The notes under the pieces were generated by a model. That model was not told the DNA's origin and did not search any database. It saw only the letters and a program-made list of their open reading frames with translations. Below are positions 24,513 to 32,742 of a stretch of DNA of 32,742 nt, in pieces. The DNA is from Bacillus rhizoplanae. GTDB taxonomy: Bacteria; Bacillota; Bacilli; Bacillales; Bacillaceae_G. Numbering within the stretch: position 1 is the first letter of the stretch; every line of letters starts with the position of its first letter. Position numbers and translations under genes: made by a program. Where the stretch lies: assembly GCF_917563915.1 (NCBI RefSeq), contig NZ_CAKJTI010000034.1, positions 1-32,742 of the forward strand, in the 5' to 3' direction.

Positions 24513-25607
24513 TTAACCAAGAATATCTTTGGTCACCCAGCCGACTACACCATCTCTTTTTATCAATTTATATCCCGTGCAGCTGTCATCAATTACAGAT
24601 ACAATATCTCCTTTACTTACATTTATTTGTGCGCAGGAAACATCTGTTTTTGCAGTAAAATACCCGGTTTTATTTTGATGAAGATATTCATTTTTAACAT
24701 AAAGTAGCTGCTTTGTTTCTAGCTGTTTGCATAAAGTGAAGTGTTCATTTTTTTCGACTGGAACTATATCATATAGTGGATAAGTAATAGAACCAACCAT
24801 CATAGGTTCTGCACGAAAGTCTTTTAACACTTTACATTTTGGAAAATGATCCATATATGTATACGAAAATATATCTCCAGCAGATGATCTATGAATGATA
24901 AATGCATTTAATTGACCAGTTTCTTTGACGGCGTTTCCACCATCGATTGCAATTATTTTTTTGGTTTGATCAATTATCGGATTATCAGCAGGGACGTCTG
25001 AAGAATAATTAACAACTGGCCAATGCCCAACGATTACATATTTGTTCGCACGATGTGACTTATGTAAAAATGCCGGCAGTGTAATAGCAGTATCTCGATC
25101 TGTATCTTTCCAGTTCTCTATGTCCTCTAATCCTGCGTGAACAAAAATATAGTCTTCTGTTTCAATAGCAGTTGGTAATTTTGTAAGCCACTCCATTTCT
25201 TTTGAAAAATGACTTGTTAGTATTTCCTTTACCTCTCGGATGTTTGTATCTTCGCTCACAAAATATCCTAAGTGCTCAAGCCATTCATTGAATATAGAAT
25301 GCCGCTTCGTACATAAATAGTTTATTAACTGGGGATTTTCATTTAAAAGCTCTTCAACTAAAGTATCACAATTACCTTCTATCACATGAACCTTTGGATT
25401 CTTAGCTGAAAGTTCCATTACATAGCTTACAACACCTAAACTGTTACTGCCTTTCTCACAAAGATCACCATTAATGATTAAGTAATCCTCTGTGCTAAAG
25501 TTAACTTTTTCTAATAACGCTTTGAAAAGTTCTAATTCTCCATGAATATCAGAAATAACAATGACTCTTACGTTATTTGGGATTGATAATTTTTTTATTT
25601 TGTCCAA
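24513..25607 (-). CDS. PPP-type metallophosphoesterase with C-terminal SH3-like domain
   Basis: 364 residues. The N-terminal domain has the PPP/ApaH/PrpE metal motifs: D-I-H-G (Asp20, His22), NGDLCEKG (Asp48), GNCD (Asn79), later VHAGL and GHWP histidines. The usual GNH(D/E) is GNCD, so the catalytic histidine is Cys80. The last 60 or so residues (CAQINVSKGDIVSVIDDSCT to GVVGWVTKDIL) look like a bacterial SH3-type domain. There is no signal peptide, so it is probably cytoplasmic. Substrate could be protein phosphoserine or dinucleoside polyphosphate. Start TTG 25607 follows AGAGGT. Confidence 0.78.
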   Translation of the reverse strand: MDKIKKLSIPNNVRVIVISDIHGELELFKALLEKVNFSTEDYLIINGDLCEKGSNSLGVVSYVMELSAKNPKVHVIEGNCDTLVEELLNENPQLINYLCTKRHSIFNEWLEHLGYFVSEDTNIREVKEILTSHFSKEMEWLTKLPTAIETEDYIFVHAGLEDIENWKDTDRDTAITLPAFLHKSHRANKYVIVGHWPVVNYSSDVPADNPIIDQTKKIIAIDGGNAVKETGQLNAFIIHRSSAGDIFSYTYMDHFPKCKVLKDFRAEPMMVGSITYPLYDIVPVEKNEHFTLCKQLETKQLLYVKNEYLHQNKTGYFTAKTDVSCAQINVSKGDIVSVIDDSCTGYKLIKRDGVVGWVTKDILG

Positions 25608-25994
25608 TGTGGGTACCTCTTTTTTTAGTTACAACGTCTACTGTAATACGTATTAACTTTGTTTTAATTCATTATTTTACGAAAACTCATTCGACAAAAT
25701 ACCTTATTATCCCTCTTTTTGTAACTAATCCGCTCTTTAACACATAAATGGTATTTTTAATCAATTTAGCATGAAAACAACAATGCGGAATTACTATATA
25801 CGGAATTAACTAGTCATATGTAAGGACGAATCTTTATATTTAAAATAAAAAAAGATAAGGTTAAATTTATCAAGACCTAAATTTAAAAAATCCAAAAAAA
25901 TAAAGCCCCCGATAGTTTAAATACAATTATTCACAATCTTGCTTTTTCTCATAAAAATAATCATCCATATTTTACCATACTCAATACTGAAACC
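25608..25994. other. AT-rich intergenic region, no gene seen
   Basis: No frame with a ribosome site, no strong hairpin with a T-run and no repeat were recognised. It holds the phosphatase promoter region and the 3' flank of the gpsA-like gene. Confidence 0.4.
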
Positions 25995-26990
25995 TTAGTT
26001 TATAAGAAGAAGATATGGAAAATTGATTAAAAACTCAAATTTTACAGGTCTTAAAAATAAATCTTTTAATGTTTCTTCTGCATTCTTACTCTCAAATATT
26101 ATCTCATATAAGGCATTACAAATCGGGAGTTGAACGTCATAATGAATGGATAATACCCTTAATGCTTTTATAGTTGCAATACCTTCTGCTAATTTTCCAA
26201 ACTTTTTTCCTTCAACTAATGCCTGTCCATATTTTCTATTATGACTATTATCCGAGAATAATGTTGCTTCAAAGTCTCCTAGATGACTCAATCCATATAC
26301 AGTTACATCATTTCCACCCATTGCTCTAACTAGACGAGAGATTTCCCTTGTCCCCCTTGCCATAAGTGAACCTTTTAAACTGCTATAATTTAATCCATCT
26401 AACATTCCTGCTGCTATACCCATAACATTTTTTGTAGCAGCCCCAATCTCATTTCCAATAAGGTCTTGCCCATAGTAGAATCTAATTAAATCACTATTCA
26501 ACTCTTGTACAATTTTTTTTGTTACTTCAATATTTTCAGAACCTATAACCATACAATTTGGTATATTATTCAAGAAATCTTGCACGTGTCCAGGTCCTAC
26601 CCATACTGCTGTATTTATATTTTTTCCAACCTCTTCCCCAAATACTTGAGAAAGTCTTTTACCACTATTAGCCTCTAATCCTTTCATACATAAAATAAAA
26701 GTTTTACCTTGTATTGCATTTAATGAGCTTAATTGATTTGCAAAGGAACGTAATTCTTGAGCACTAATGGAAATAATTATTATTTCAGCATATAATATGG
26801 CTTTTTCTAATGAGTTTGTTAATTCTACATCTTCTGGTAATGAAAGATAATCATTTCTTCTGGTCTCTTTTAACCCAATGAAATTTCTGGAGTTCTCTCT
26901 CCCCCATAGCATAACATTGTGTCTAACTTTATTAGCATACCAAGCCAAAAAGGTTCCCCAACGTCCACAACCTAAAACTGAAATATTCAA
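25995..26990 (-). CDS. Glycerol-3-phosphate dehydrogenase paralogue (GpsA-like)
   Basis: About 331 residues, full length for GpsA. The Rossmann nucleotide motif is at the N-terminus (ISVLGCGRWGTFLAWYANK, G-x-G-x-W-G). The catalytic lysine region is EIGAATKNVMGIAAG, followed by the substrate loop GLSHLGDFEATLFSDNSHNR (usually GDL-x-T-C-x-S-x-x-S-R-N). The Leu/Thr/Cys changes there may alter substrate preference. TTG 26990 is 5-6 nt from GAGGGTGA and gives the usual MNISVLG start; ATG 27023 adds 11 residues with a poor site. It is probably a second copy besides the housekeeping gene and lies next to the amine/amide operon, divergent from nothing. Confidence 0.8.
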   Translation of the reverse strand: MNISVLGCGRWGTFLAWYANKVRHNVMLWGRENSRNFIGLKETRRNDYLSLPEDVELTNSLEKAILYAEIIIISISAQELRSFANQLSSLNAIQGKTFILCMKGLEANSGKRLSQVFGEEVGKNINTAVWVGPGHVQDFLNNIPNCMVIGSENIEVTKKIVQELNSDLIRFYYGQDLIGNEIGAATKNVMGIAAGMLDGLNYSSLKGSLMARGTREISRLVRAMGGNDVTVYGLSHLGDFEATLFSDNSHNRKYGQALVEGKKFGKLAEGIATIKALRVLSIHYDVQLPICNALYEIIFESKNAEETLKDLFLRPVKFEFLINFPYLLLIN

Positions 26991-27233
26991 TATTTCACCC
27001 TCATCTTTTTTAAAATTTATCATTCTCTATTTAATAATAGCTCTGTCATCTCCTAAAGGAAAAAGAGTTGAATTTTTTTATATGGACAAGGGGTATATTC
27101 GACTAGCTTTATAAAATATCCTCCCCCTGTAGGCTAAGTCCTCTAACCTCTTGAACAAACATACATTCCCTAAACATAATATACATCTTATATTTTTTTA
27201 ATCACTTGTTATCTGATATATCATGTAAGAAAA

Positions 27234-27273
27234 AAGAGGATATGTGCCTTCATAATAGACATAATATCCTCTT
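27234..27273 (-). terminator. Terminator of the four-gene amidohydrolase/GS-like operon
   Basis: aagaggatat (27234-27243) pairs with atatcctctt (27264-27273) around 20 nt. On the minus strand the stem is followed by TTTTTTCTT. It is 158 nt beyond the last gene; the rest of the gap 27024-27431 shows no gene. Confidence 0.7.
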
Positions 27274-27431
27274 ATTATCATAGTATGTTTAACGAAAGCC
27301 TTATCTCATTGTATATTTACTATTTTTTGAGGCTACACCCCACTTTTGAGATTGTGAGAGTCAATATAAGAAGAACTTTTGTATAATGATTCAAGTATTT
27401 ACAGATTTCCTTCTCAATCGCATCCTTTTAT

Positions 27432-28778
27432 TTAAAACCTGGAAGAGAATAGCCTTAATTCCCAATCGCTTACTTGCCTAATATATTTATTCCATTCTGA
27501 TCTTTTAATTTTAATAAATTCCTCCCAGATTGATCTCCCAATAGTTTCAGCCAAGATTGTGTCTTCTGCTAAATGCCCTACTGCTTGATTTAAGTTTCTC
27601 GGCCCCCAAGAAATTCCTCTTTCTTTTAATTCAATATCATCTAACTTACTTATATCCACATCCATCGGTTCACCTGGATCCATTCTGTTTTGAATCCCAT
27701 GGAGGCCTGAAGCTACTAAACAAGCTGCAAGCAAATATGGATTGCACGTTCCATCAGCACCTCGAAATTCAAATCTTCTTGCCCTTGCTTTGTCAGGGAT
27801 TCTTACTAATACAGAGCGATTTCTAGCTCCATAACAGATGTGGGCTGGTGCCCAAGATCCTGACTGCATCCGTTTATACGAATTAATACTAGGAGCACCG
27901 ATTGCAATTAGAGATGCACCGTGTTTCAAAAGTCCACCTATAAAATGATACGCTTTTTCAGACATATCCAACCCTCTTGAATCTGTGGCATCCTGGAAGA
28001 TATTCTCACCAATTTTATCAAATATACTAATATGAACATGCAGTCCATTGCCCGGCAAGTGTTGAAATGGTTTAGGCATTAATGTGCCTATCATCCCTTT
28101 GTCCCTAGCAATCTGTTTAAATAAATGCATAAATGTTACTTGATCATCTGCCGCCTTCAAAGCAGGAGCATATTTCAAATTTATCTCTAATTGCCCAGGG
28201 CCATACTCGCTAGAAATTTGTTCTGTTTGAACACTCATCTTTTCCAAGGAACAAACAAAATCCTGAACAAAGTCTTCTTGGATGTCTATGCCTTCTGTAG
28301 AGAAGCAATGGCTCTTGTCTGCCGGCTCAAGCTTCCCATCTATTTCTTTCAGTAAATAAGCTTCCTGTTCAAATGCCATATACATTTTTCCGCCCAAGAG
28401 TGTTTCCGCTTCCGAAAGCAGACGCTTCAATGCACTTCTTGGACATCCCTCCCATGGCTCTCCGTTTTCATCAACTAAATCACAAAGCATTCTTGCTGTA
28501 TTTTTCCGATAAGGAAGGATAGCGAAGGTACTTGGATCAGGTACCGCAAAGAAATCTCCATCGTTTGCTCCATACGTAGGGTTGGGAATATATTCATCAA
28601 AACAATCAAAACTCATAATTGCTGTACTAAAGTTAATTCCTTTTTCCATTGCGCTGTTAAGCTGGGAAGTACGAATTGTTCTTCCTCTCGTCATACCGGC
28701 ATAGTCTAAAAATTCCACTCGAATAAATTCAATATTTTCTTGTTCGACGATTTTTAAAACGTTTTCTTTTGTTAACAT
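27432..28778 (-). CDS. Glutamine-synthetase-like gamma-glutamyl-amine ligase (FluG C-domain / PuuA type)
   Basis: 448 residues. Metal and ATP residues of the GS fold are present: Glu137 (FEQE), Glu191 and Glu198 (SEYGPGQLE), His247 (GNGLHVH), Asn299-Arg303 (INSYKR), Arg321 region (NRSVLVRIP) and Glu337/Arg339 (RRFEFRG). The ammonium-binding Asp of true GS (F-D-G-S-S) is replaced in GINFSTAIMS (Ser51), which argues against glutamine synthesis and for ligating an organic amine to glutamate. No adenylylation-type tail is visible. The ATG overlaps the M20 stop by 7 nt (ATGTTAA). It is the last gene of the operon. The actual amine is unknown. Confidence 0.85.
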   Translation of the reverse strand: MLTKENVLKIVEQENIEFIRVEFLDYAGMTRGRTIRTSQLNSAMEKGINFSTAIMSFDCFDEYIPNPTYGANDGDFFAVPDPSTFAILPYRKNTARMLCDLVDENGEPWEGCPRSALKRLLSEAETLLGGKMYMAFEQEAYLLKEIDGKLEPADKSHCFSTEGIDIQEDFVQDFVCSLEKMSVQTEQISSEYGPGQLEINLKYAPALKAADDQVTFMHLFKQIARDKGMIGTLMPKPFQHLPGNGLHVHISIFDKIGENIFQDATDSRGLDMSEKAYHFIGGLLKHGASLIAIGAPSINSYKRMQSGSWAPAHICYGARNRSVLVRIPDKARARRFEFRGADGTCNPYLLAACLVASGLHGIQNRMDPGEPMDVDISKLDDIELKERGISWGPRNLNQAVGHLAEDTILAETIGRSIWEEFIKIKRSEWNKYIRQVSDWELRLFSSRF

Positions 28779-29977
28779 GTTGATTGTCCCCCTTTTAGTA
28801 ATCTTCTTAGTACACTATAAGTAAAGATCTTAACGCCAACTGCAATAATCTGATCATCAAATTGAAACTCAGGATGATGTAAATCATAACAAGGCTGATC
28901 TGTTTGTCTAATACCTAATCGGAAATAGGTACTCGGAACCTTTACAGCAAATGCTCCAAAGTCATCTGCACCCATTGAAGGATCTTTCAGTACATAAACT
29001 GCATTCACACCTAATAATTCCTTCATTCCTTCTTCAATGCTACGAGTTAATGCTTCTTCATTTATTACCGGCGGGTGGCTATATGTATACGTAATATTTG
29101 CTTGGGCTCCATACGAATTCACTATACCTTCGACCAGTTGAATAATTTGTGATTTTATCTTCTGTCTCGTTTCCATGGTTATGGTTCTTGTTGTTCCTTC
29201 TAGAACTACCTGATCCGCAACTACATTACTTGCCGTCCCGCCTTGAATTTTCCCGACATGAACCACTACCGGCTCGATAGGATTATGACTTTTCGTGACA
29301 AGAAGAGACAGAGCCTGAAGAACATTAGCGCTAATGGCAATAGCGTCAATACCTTGGTGCGGACGTGCACTATGCCCGCCTTTTCCCACTATTTCAATCA
29401 CGAAATTATCACAAGAAGCCGTAATTGTACCGTGTTTGATACCAACCGTTCCGAATGGTAAATGGGGCCATAAATGAAGGGCAATCATTTCATCGATCAA
29501 AGGATTTTCCAACACTCCTTTTTGTATCATTTCTTCTGCTGCGCCATCCGCTTCTTCACCCGGTTGAAAAATACAACGAACTCGTCCGCTAAATCTATGT
29601 TTTAATTGAAATAACTGATAAACTGTCCCTAATAAAATAGCGGTGTGGCCATCATGCCCGCAAGCATGCATGACTCCATAATTTTGAGAAGAAAAGGAAA
29701 GGTCCGTTTTTTCTTCAATCGGCAACGCATCGATGTCTGCCCGCACTCCAATATGCAATCCCTCACCCATTTCGCCAATAATATCAACGACAATCCCTGT
29801 TTCTGCAACTTTTTCGTACGGAATCTTCCATTCTTGCAAGCATGAAATGATATACTCGCACGTAGCGTATTCCTGAAATGAAAGTTCCGGATACTGGTGG
29901 ATATGTCTTCGAATACGAGTCAACTGTTCTGTCATTTCCTTACTCAATTCTATGTCTTGTTTTTCAATGGTTTTCAA
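28772..29977 (-). CDS. M20 family amidohydrolase (HipO/AmhX type)
   Basis: About 401 residues. The di-metal motifs of M20D peptidases are complete: RADIDALPIEE (Asp about 81), HACGHDGHTA (about 104-113), FQPGEEADGAAEEM (Glu pair about 141) and the late DLHHPEFQFDD. Relatives cleave N-acyl amino acids or amino-acid amides (hippurate, IAA-conjugates, N-acetyl derivatives). The ribosome site GGGGGG is 9 nt from TTG 29977; the in-frame TTG 30001 lies before it. The start lies inside the permease gene end (14-nt overlap), so all three downstream genes are coupled. It probably releases an amine, amino acid or acid from the imported or glutamylated compound. Confidence 0.87.
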   Translation of the reverse strand: MKTIEKQDIELSKEMTEQLTRIRRHIHQYPELSFQEYATCEYIISCLQEWKIPYEKVAETGIVVDIIGEMGEGLHIGVRADIDALPIEEKTDLSFSSQNYGVMHACGHDGHTAILLGTVYQLFQLKHRFSGRVRCIFQPGEEADGAAEEMIQKGVLENPLIDEMIALHLWPHLPFGTVGIKHGTITASCDNFVIEIVGKGGHSARPHQGIDAIAISANVLQALSLLVTKSHNPIEPVVVHVGKIQGGTASNVVADQVVLEGTTRTITMETRQKIKSQIIQLVEGIVNSYGAQANITYTYSHPPVINEEALTRSIEEGMKELLGVNAVYVLKDPSMGADDFGAFAVKVPSTYFRLGIRQTDQPCYDLHHPEFQFDDQIIAVGVKIFTYSVLRRLLKGGQSTC

Positions 29978-31328
29978 TGTGTTCAGCCCCCCCTTTTTCA
30001 ATTTCTATCTTCCCTGCTTTAATTTTTTGAAGCACAAACATATATATAGCCCCTATGAGAAGCCAAACAGATCCGATTTCAATCGCAAGCCGATCCATTC
30101 CATACACTACATAACCGATAATAATTAACCCAAAAAGAGGAAATACAAGGTGTTGAATAAATTTTTTTGATTTTTGGCGAATGATATAATGATTAATTAC
30201 TGAAATATGCAATATAAGAAAACCAACCAACGCTCCAAAATTAACAATATTCGTTAACATCCCAATGTTATTTTCAAACGCCATTCCTACAGAAAAAGAA
30301 ACAATAGCCACTAGAAAAGTACTAATATATGGTGTTTGAAATCTCGGATGAACTTTTGCGAATACAGAAGGCAATTTACGATCCCGTCCCATGGAATAAA
30401 GAAGTCGGGAGATGGCTGCCTGAGATGCAAGCGCACTGGCAATTCCCCAAGAAAATACTGTCGCAATGAGTGTCAAATTCTTTAACCAACTACCTCCAGC
30501 CAATTCAGCTGCTTGATAGAAAGCTGTATCTAAATTTTCAATTTTTAATCCGCGGCTAAGATCACTTGCGACCCAGGTTTGAGATATAAACAATACGCCT
30601 GCAATCAACAAAGTAAGAACTGTAGCTCTACCTACAATTTTGTTGCCTCCTTTTACTTCTTCAGAAAGTGTGGAAATGGCATCAAAACCTAAAAAGGATA
30701 GCACCGCTATTGAAACTGCCCCCATAACCATGTGTAGATTAAACTTGCTGGAATCATATATAGGTTTGATTGTTAGGCTAGTACCGTCTACCCCTTTATA
30801 TAAAGCGATCAGCCCGAATATAAGAAAAATAACTAAAACCATAAATTGTAAAACCAAAATAATTTTATTTGCTTTTGCGGTAAATTCTACCCCGCGAATA
30901 TTAATGAAGGTATTAAAGGAAATAAAGAGAACCAACCAAAACCAAACCGGCACTTCTGGAACCATTCCCGCTAATGAAACTGCGCTGACAACATAAGTTA
31001 AAGCAGGTACAAGAATGTAATCTAGCAAGATTCCCCAACCGGCAAGAAAACCAACATACTCATTGATCCCTCTTTGTGCATAGGTGTAAACGGAACCTGC
31101 CATCGGAAAAGCTTGGGACATTTTAGCGTAGCTCAGGGCCGTAAAAATCATTCCAATCATACCAATGATATAAGTAAGGGCGACCATACCCTTCGAAGTG
31201 TCAGAGATATAGCCAAACACACCAAATGGAGCAATAGGAACCAAAAAAATCAGCCCATAAAATACAAGATCCCAAAATGTTAATGTCCTTTTTAATTCCT
31301 GTTTATAACCGAATTGTTCGATTGACAT
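29964..31328 (-). CDS. APC family amino acid/amine permease (PuuP-like)
   Basis: 454 residues with 12 membrane helices. TM1 LTFWDLVFYGLIFLVPIAPF and the unwound-helix segment are of the APC superfamily; SFLGFDAISTLSEEVKGGNK is its TM6 substrate-site signature. The sequence resembles putrescine and amino-acid importers. It lies 18 nt after the amidohydrolase gene, with GGAGGAG before the ATG. Its position suggests it imports the operon's substrate. Confidence 0.87.
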   Translation of the reverse strand: MSIEQFGYKQELKRTLTFWDLVFYGLIFLVPIAPFGVFGYISDTSKGMVALTYIIGMIGMIFTALSYAKMSQAFPMAGSVYTYAQRGINEYVGFLAGWGILLDYILVPALTYVVSAVSLAGMVPEVPVWFWLVLFISFNTFINIRGVEFTAKANKIILVLQFMVLVIFLIFGLIALYKGVDGTSLTIKPIYDSSKFNLHMVMGAVSIAVLSFLGFDAISTLSEEVKGGNKIVGRATVLTLLIAGVLFISQTWVASDLSRGLKIENLDTAFYQAAELAGGSWLKNLTLIATVFSWGIASALASQAAISRLLYSMGRDRKLPSVFAKVHPRFQTPYISTFLVAIVSFSVGMAFENNIGMLTNIVNFGALVGFLILHISVINHYIIRQKSKKFIQHLVFPLFGLIIIGYVVYGMDRLAIEIGSVWLLIGAIYMFVLQKIKAGKIEIEKGGAEHIENH

Positions 31329-31346
31329 CCTTAGCTCCTCCTTCTA

Positions 31347-32516
31347 TCAAATATTAAATTGCAGGTTCTTTTTGTAAACCCTTTCAAAATTTCTAAACAA
31401 AACCATTTCGCCAATCCATTGGGCTGTTTCCACATTCATATAATCAGAGTCAACCCAAGTATTTAAAACTTTCTCAAAACATTCCTTAAATAAATACACT
31501 CCTAACCAATTCATTTCAGGCACAGTAAAAGCATCCGACCCATACATAACTTTATCGAAAGGAGCAAATTCAAACACTTGAGAAAGAATTCGTTGAACTC
31601 CATGACCTGCGAAAGGATTTTGCAGCGAAATATCCATATAAACATTTGGGAGAATACTTACAATAAAAGCCGCTTCCTCAACCCAGGGATATCCCCCATG
31701 AACAAGGTGAACCTTAGTATCGATGTATTTTTTATCCCTAAGCATGTTTATTAGAAAACTCGGACTCGCTTTCGGTAAAACAACTTCTCCATCTCCAACA
31801 CCAGTATGAATATGCATAACCTTATCTGCGGCTGTACATTCTTCCAGCGCAATATGAAGGCAATAGTCACGAAAAGCTTTCACTTCTGCCCGGTCGTTCG
31901 TTTGAAATTCTCGGTATTGATCTCGGGCCATTTGTTCATTCATCTCTGAGATTTCCAGCCCACTTCTATAAGCAATAATCGATTTTAAACCGATAACATC
32001 AGATTTCTGTAAAGCTTGTCTTAAATCTGTACGATACCTTTCACTAAATTCCTCGAAACGGTCACATTCTTTGCATAAATGAACCATAACAGGTTCAATT
32101 CTATGAATTTCCCATATTTTTGCTCCACACAGATCTGCAAACTCATCTTTACTTAACATCGGCATTGGATATCCAAAATCAGTTACAACTCCAGTAATCT
32201 TAGCGTCCTGAAACAAATTCCTTGTATATCCCCTAAAATCACCAGCATATTTATTTCTGTTATTTACTACATCCATCAAGTTAGGCTCACATGAAAAATA
32301 TTTTGCAAGTCGTTGAATCAAAATCTGAATCCACATATTAATTCCCGGAAAAGGTTGATTCTTATTTTGTATATAGTTGTTTGTAGCTCGGGTGGGTATA
32401 ACAGATAAAGATAGTTTCCTAACAAACTCCTCTACTGTGTAAGGTTCTTGATTACCAACAAAAGGATGAGCATGTACATCAATAGCATGAATATGTTGTA
32501 AAGATACTTTATTCAT
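31347..32516 (-). CDS. Amidohydrolase of the FluG N-domain / ACMSD-like type
   Basis: 389 residues, a TIM-barrel amidohydrolase. Metal motif HAH (His15, His17 in AIDVHAHPF), a central GLKS (Lys178), HIHTGVGDGE (His235, His237), VHGGYPW (His273) and the late MYGSDAF (Asp328) are in the order of the amidohydrolase-2 family. In fungal FluG and plant NodGS this domain is fused ahead of a glutamine-synthetase domain; here the GS-like partner is a separate gene in the same operon. It is the first gene behind the sigma-54 promoter, with GAGGT before the ATG. A hydrolytic or decarboxylating step is likely; the substrate is unknown. Confidence 0.85.
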   Translation of the reverse strand: MNKVSLQHIHAIDVHAHPFVGNQEPYTVEEFVRKLSLSVIPTRATNNYIQNKNQPFPGINMWIQILIQRLAKYFSCEPNLMDVVNNRNKYAGDFRGYTRNLFQDAKITGVVTDFGYPMPMLSKDEFADLCGAKIWEIHRIEPVMVHLCKECDRFEEFSERYRTDLRQALQKSDVIGLKSIIAYRSGLEISEMNEQMARDQYREFQTNDRAEVKAFRDYCLHIALEECTAADKVMHIHTGVGDGEVVLPKASPSFLINMLRDKKYIDTKVHLVHGGYPWVEEAAFIVSILPNVYMDISLQNPFAGHGVQRILSQVFEFAPFDKVMYGSDAFTVPEMNWLGVYLFKECFEKVLNTWVDSDYMNVETAQWIGEMVLFRNFERVYKKNLQFNI

Positions 32517-32550
32517 AAATAACCTCCTCTGATCTTTTCAATTATTCTCT

Positions 32551-32567
32551 ATGCAACATTCATGCCA
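32551..32567 (-). promoter_or_regulatory. Sigma-54 (SigL) -24/-12 promoter
   Basis: On the minus strand the sequence is TGGCATGAATGTTGCAT, differing by one base from the TGGCACG-N4-TTGC consensus. GG and GC are exactly 10 nt apart as required. Transcription would start near 32541, about 25 nt before the amidohydrolase ATG. Confidence 0.85.
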
Positions 32568-32650
32568 AATAAAAAATACCAATTATATTAAGGTTTTCTT
32601 TGAATTTCATAAAATATAAATATGAAAAATATTCTCCAAATGAAAAGTAT

Positions 32651-32674
32651 TCATAGAAAAATATTTTTCTATGA
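32651..32674. promoter_or_regulatory. Perfect 24-bp palindrome, likely enhancer-binding-protein site
   Basis: The half-site TCATAGAAAAAT is followed directly by its exact reverse complement. It is centred about 120 nt upstream of the predicted sigma-54 start, the usual distance for an upstream activating sequence. The activator gene is not in the window and may lie just beyond it. Confidence 0.7.
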
Positions 32675-32742
32675 CCGCCAGCAAAAAATTTATACGAATC
32701 GTTTTAATCAGATCATCACCTTTGGTATAATTAAAAATATTC

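Overview
The window looks like chromosome from a Bacillus cereus group bacterium (B. cereus / thuringiensis type). It is AT-rich. It carries an IS231-type transposase end, a 156-bp element matching the B. cereus-specific bcr1 repeat, a YjcZ-type tiny sporulation protein, the yojF-bshB2 bacillithiol pair and a thermolysin-like neutral protease. Species assignment is inference; no database search was run.

Layout. 1-275: edge of an IS231-like element. 640-3230: YjcZ-like micro-gene, then a TetR regulator divergent from a drug-efflux MFS gene that is preceded by an overlapping 47-codon ORF; three copies of one palindromic operator lie between them. 3513-5089: MarR regulator plus a YdcZ (DUF606) transporter pair; both promoters carry the same 12-nt operator core. 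5119-5394: dead serS remnant. 5441-8651: GNAT, secreted M4 protease, Nudix hydrolase. 8780-11955: an ECF vitamin-type transporter operon (S, fused A-A', T) that runs into a truncated HAD gene. 12407-14806: Mn catalase, DUF2642 protein, bshB2 and yojF. 15076-20251: ArsB/NhaD permease, small coiled-coil membrane protein, ilvA, mgtC-like gene, Bcr/CflA MFS. 20292-20481: bcr1 element plus an inverted partial copy of its end. 20830-22741: secreted M36 protease and an ABC-ATPase fragment. 23094-27023: MarR with a two-TM partner, GNAT, a PPP-type phosphatase with an SH3-like tail, and a second gpsA-like gene.

The most interesting part is 27234-32674. Four tightly packed or overlapping minus-strand genes encode a FluG-type TIM-barrel amidohydrolase, an APC amino acid/amine permease, an M20 amidohydrolase and a glutamine-synthetase-like ligase. 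They lie behind a near-consensus sigma-54 (-24/-12) promoter with a perfect 24-bp palindrome about 100 bp further upstream, and they end at an intrinsic terminator. The two domains that are fused in fungal FluG and plant NodGS are separate genes here, bundled with an importer and a deacylase. This looks like an inducible pathway that imports and breaks down an unidentified amine or amide, possibly through gamma-glutamylation. The substrate cannot be read from the sequence.

Remnants of serS, a HAD phosphatase, an ABC ATPase and IS ends indicate repeated small rearrangements in this stretch.
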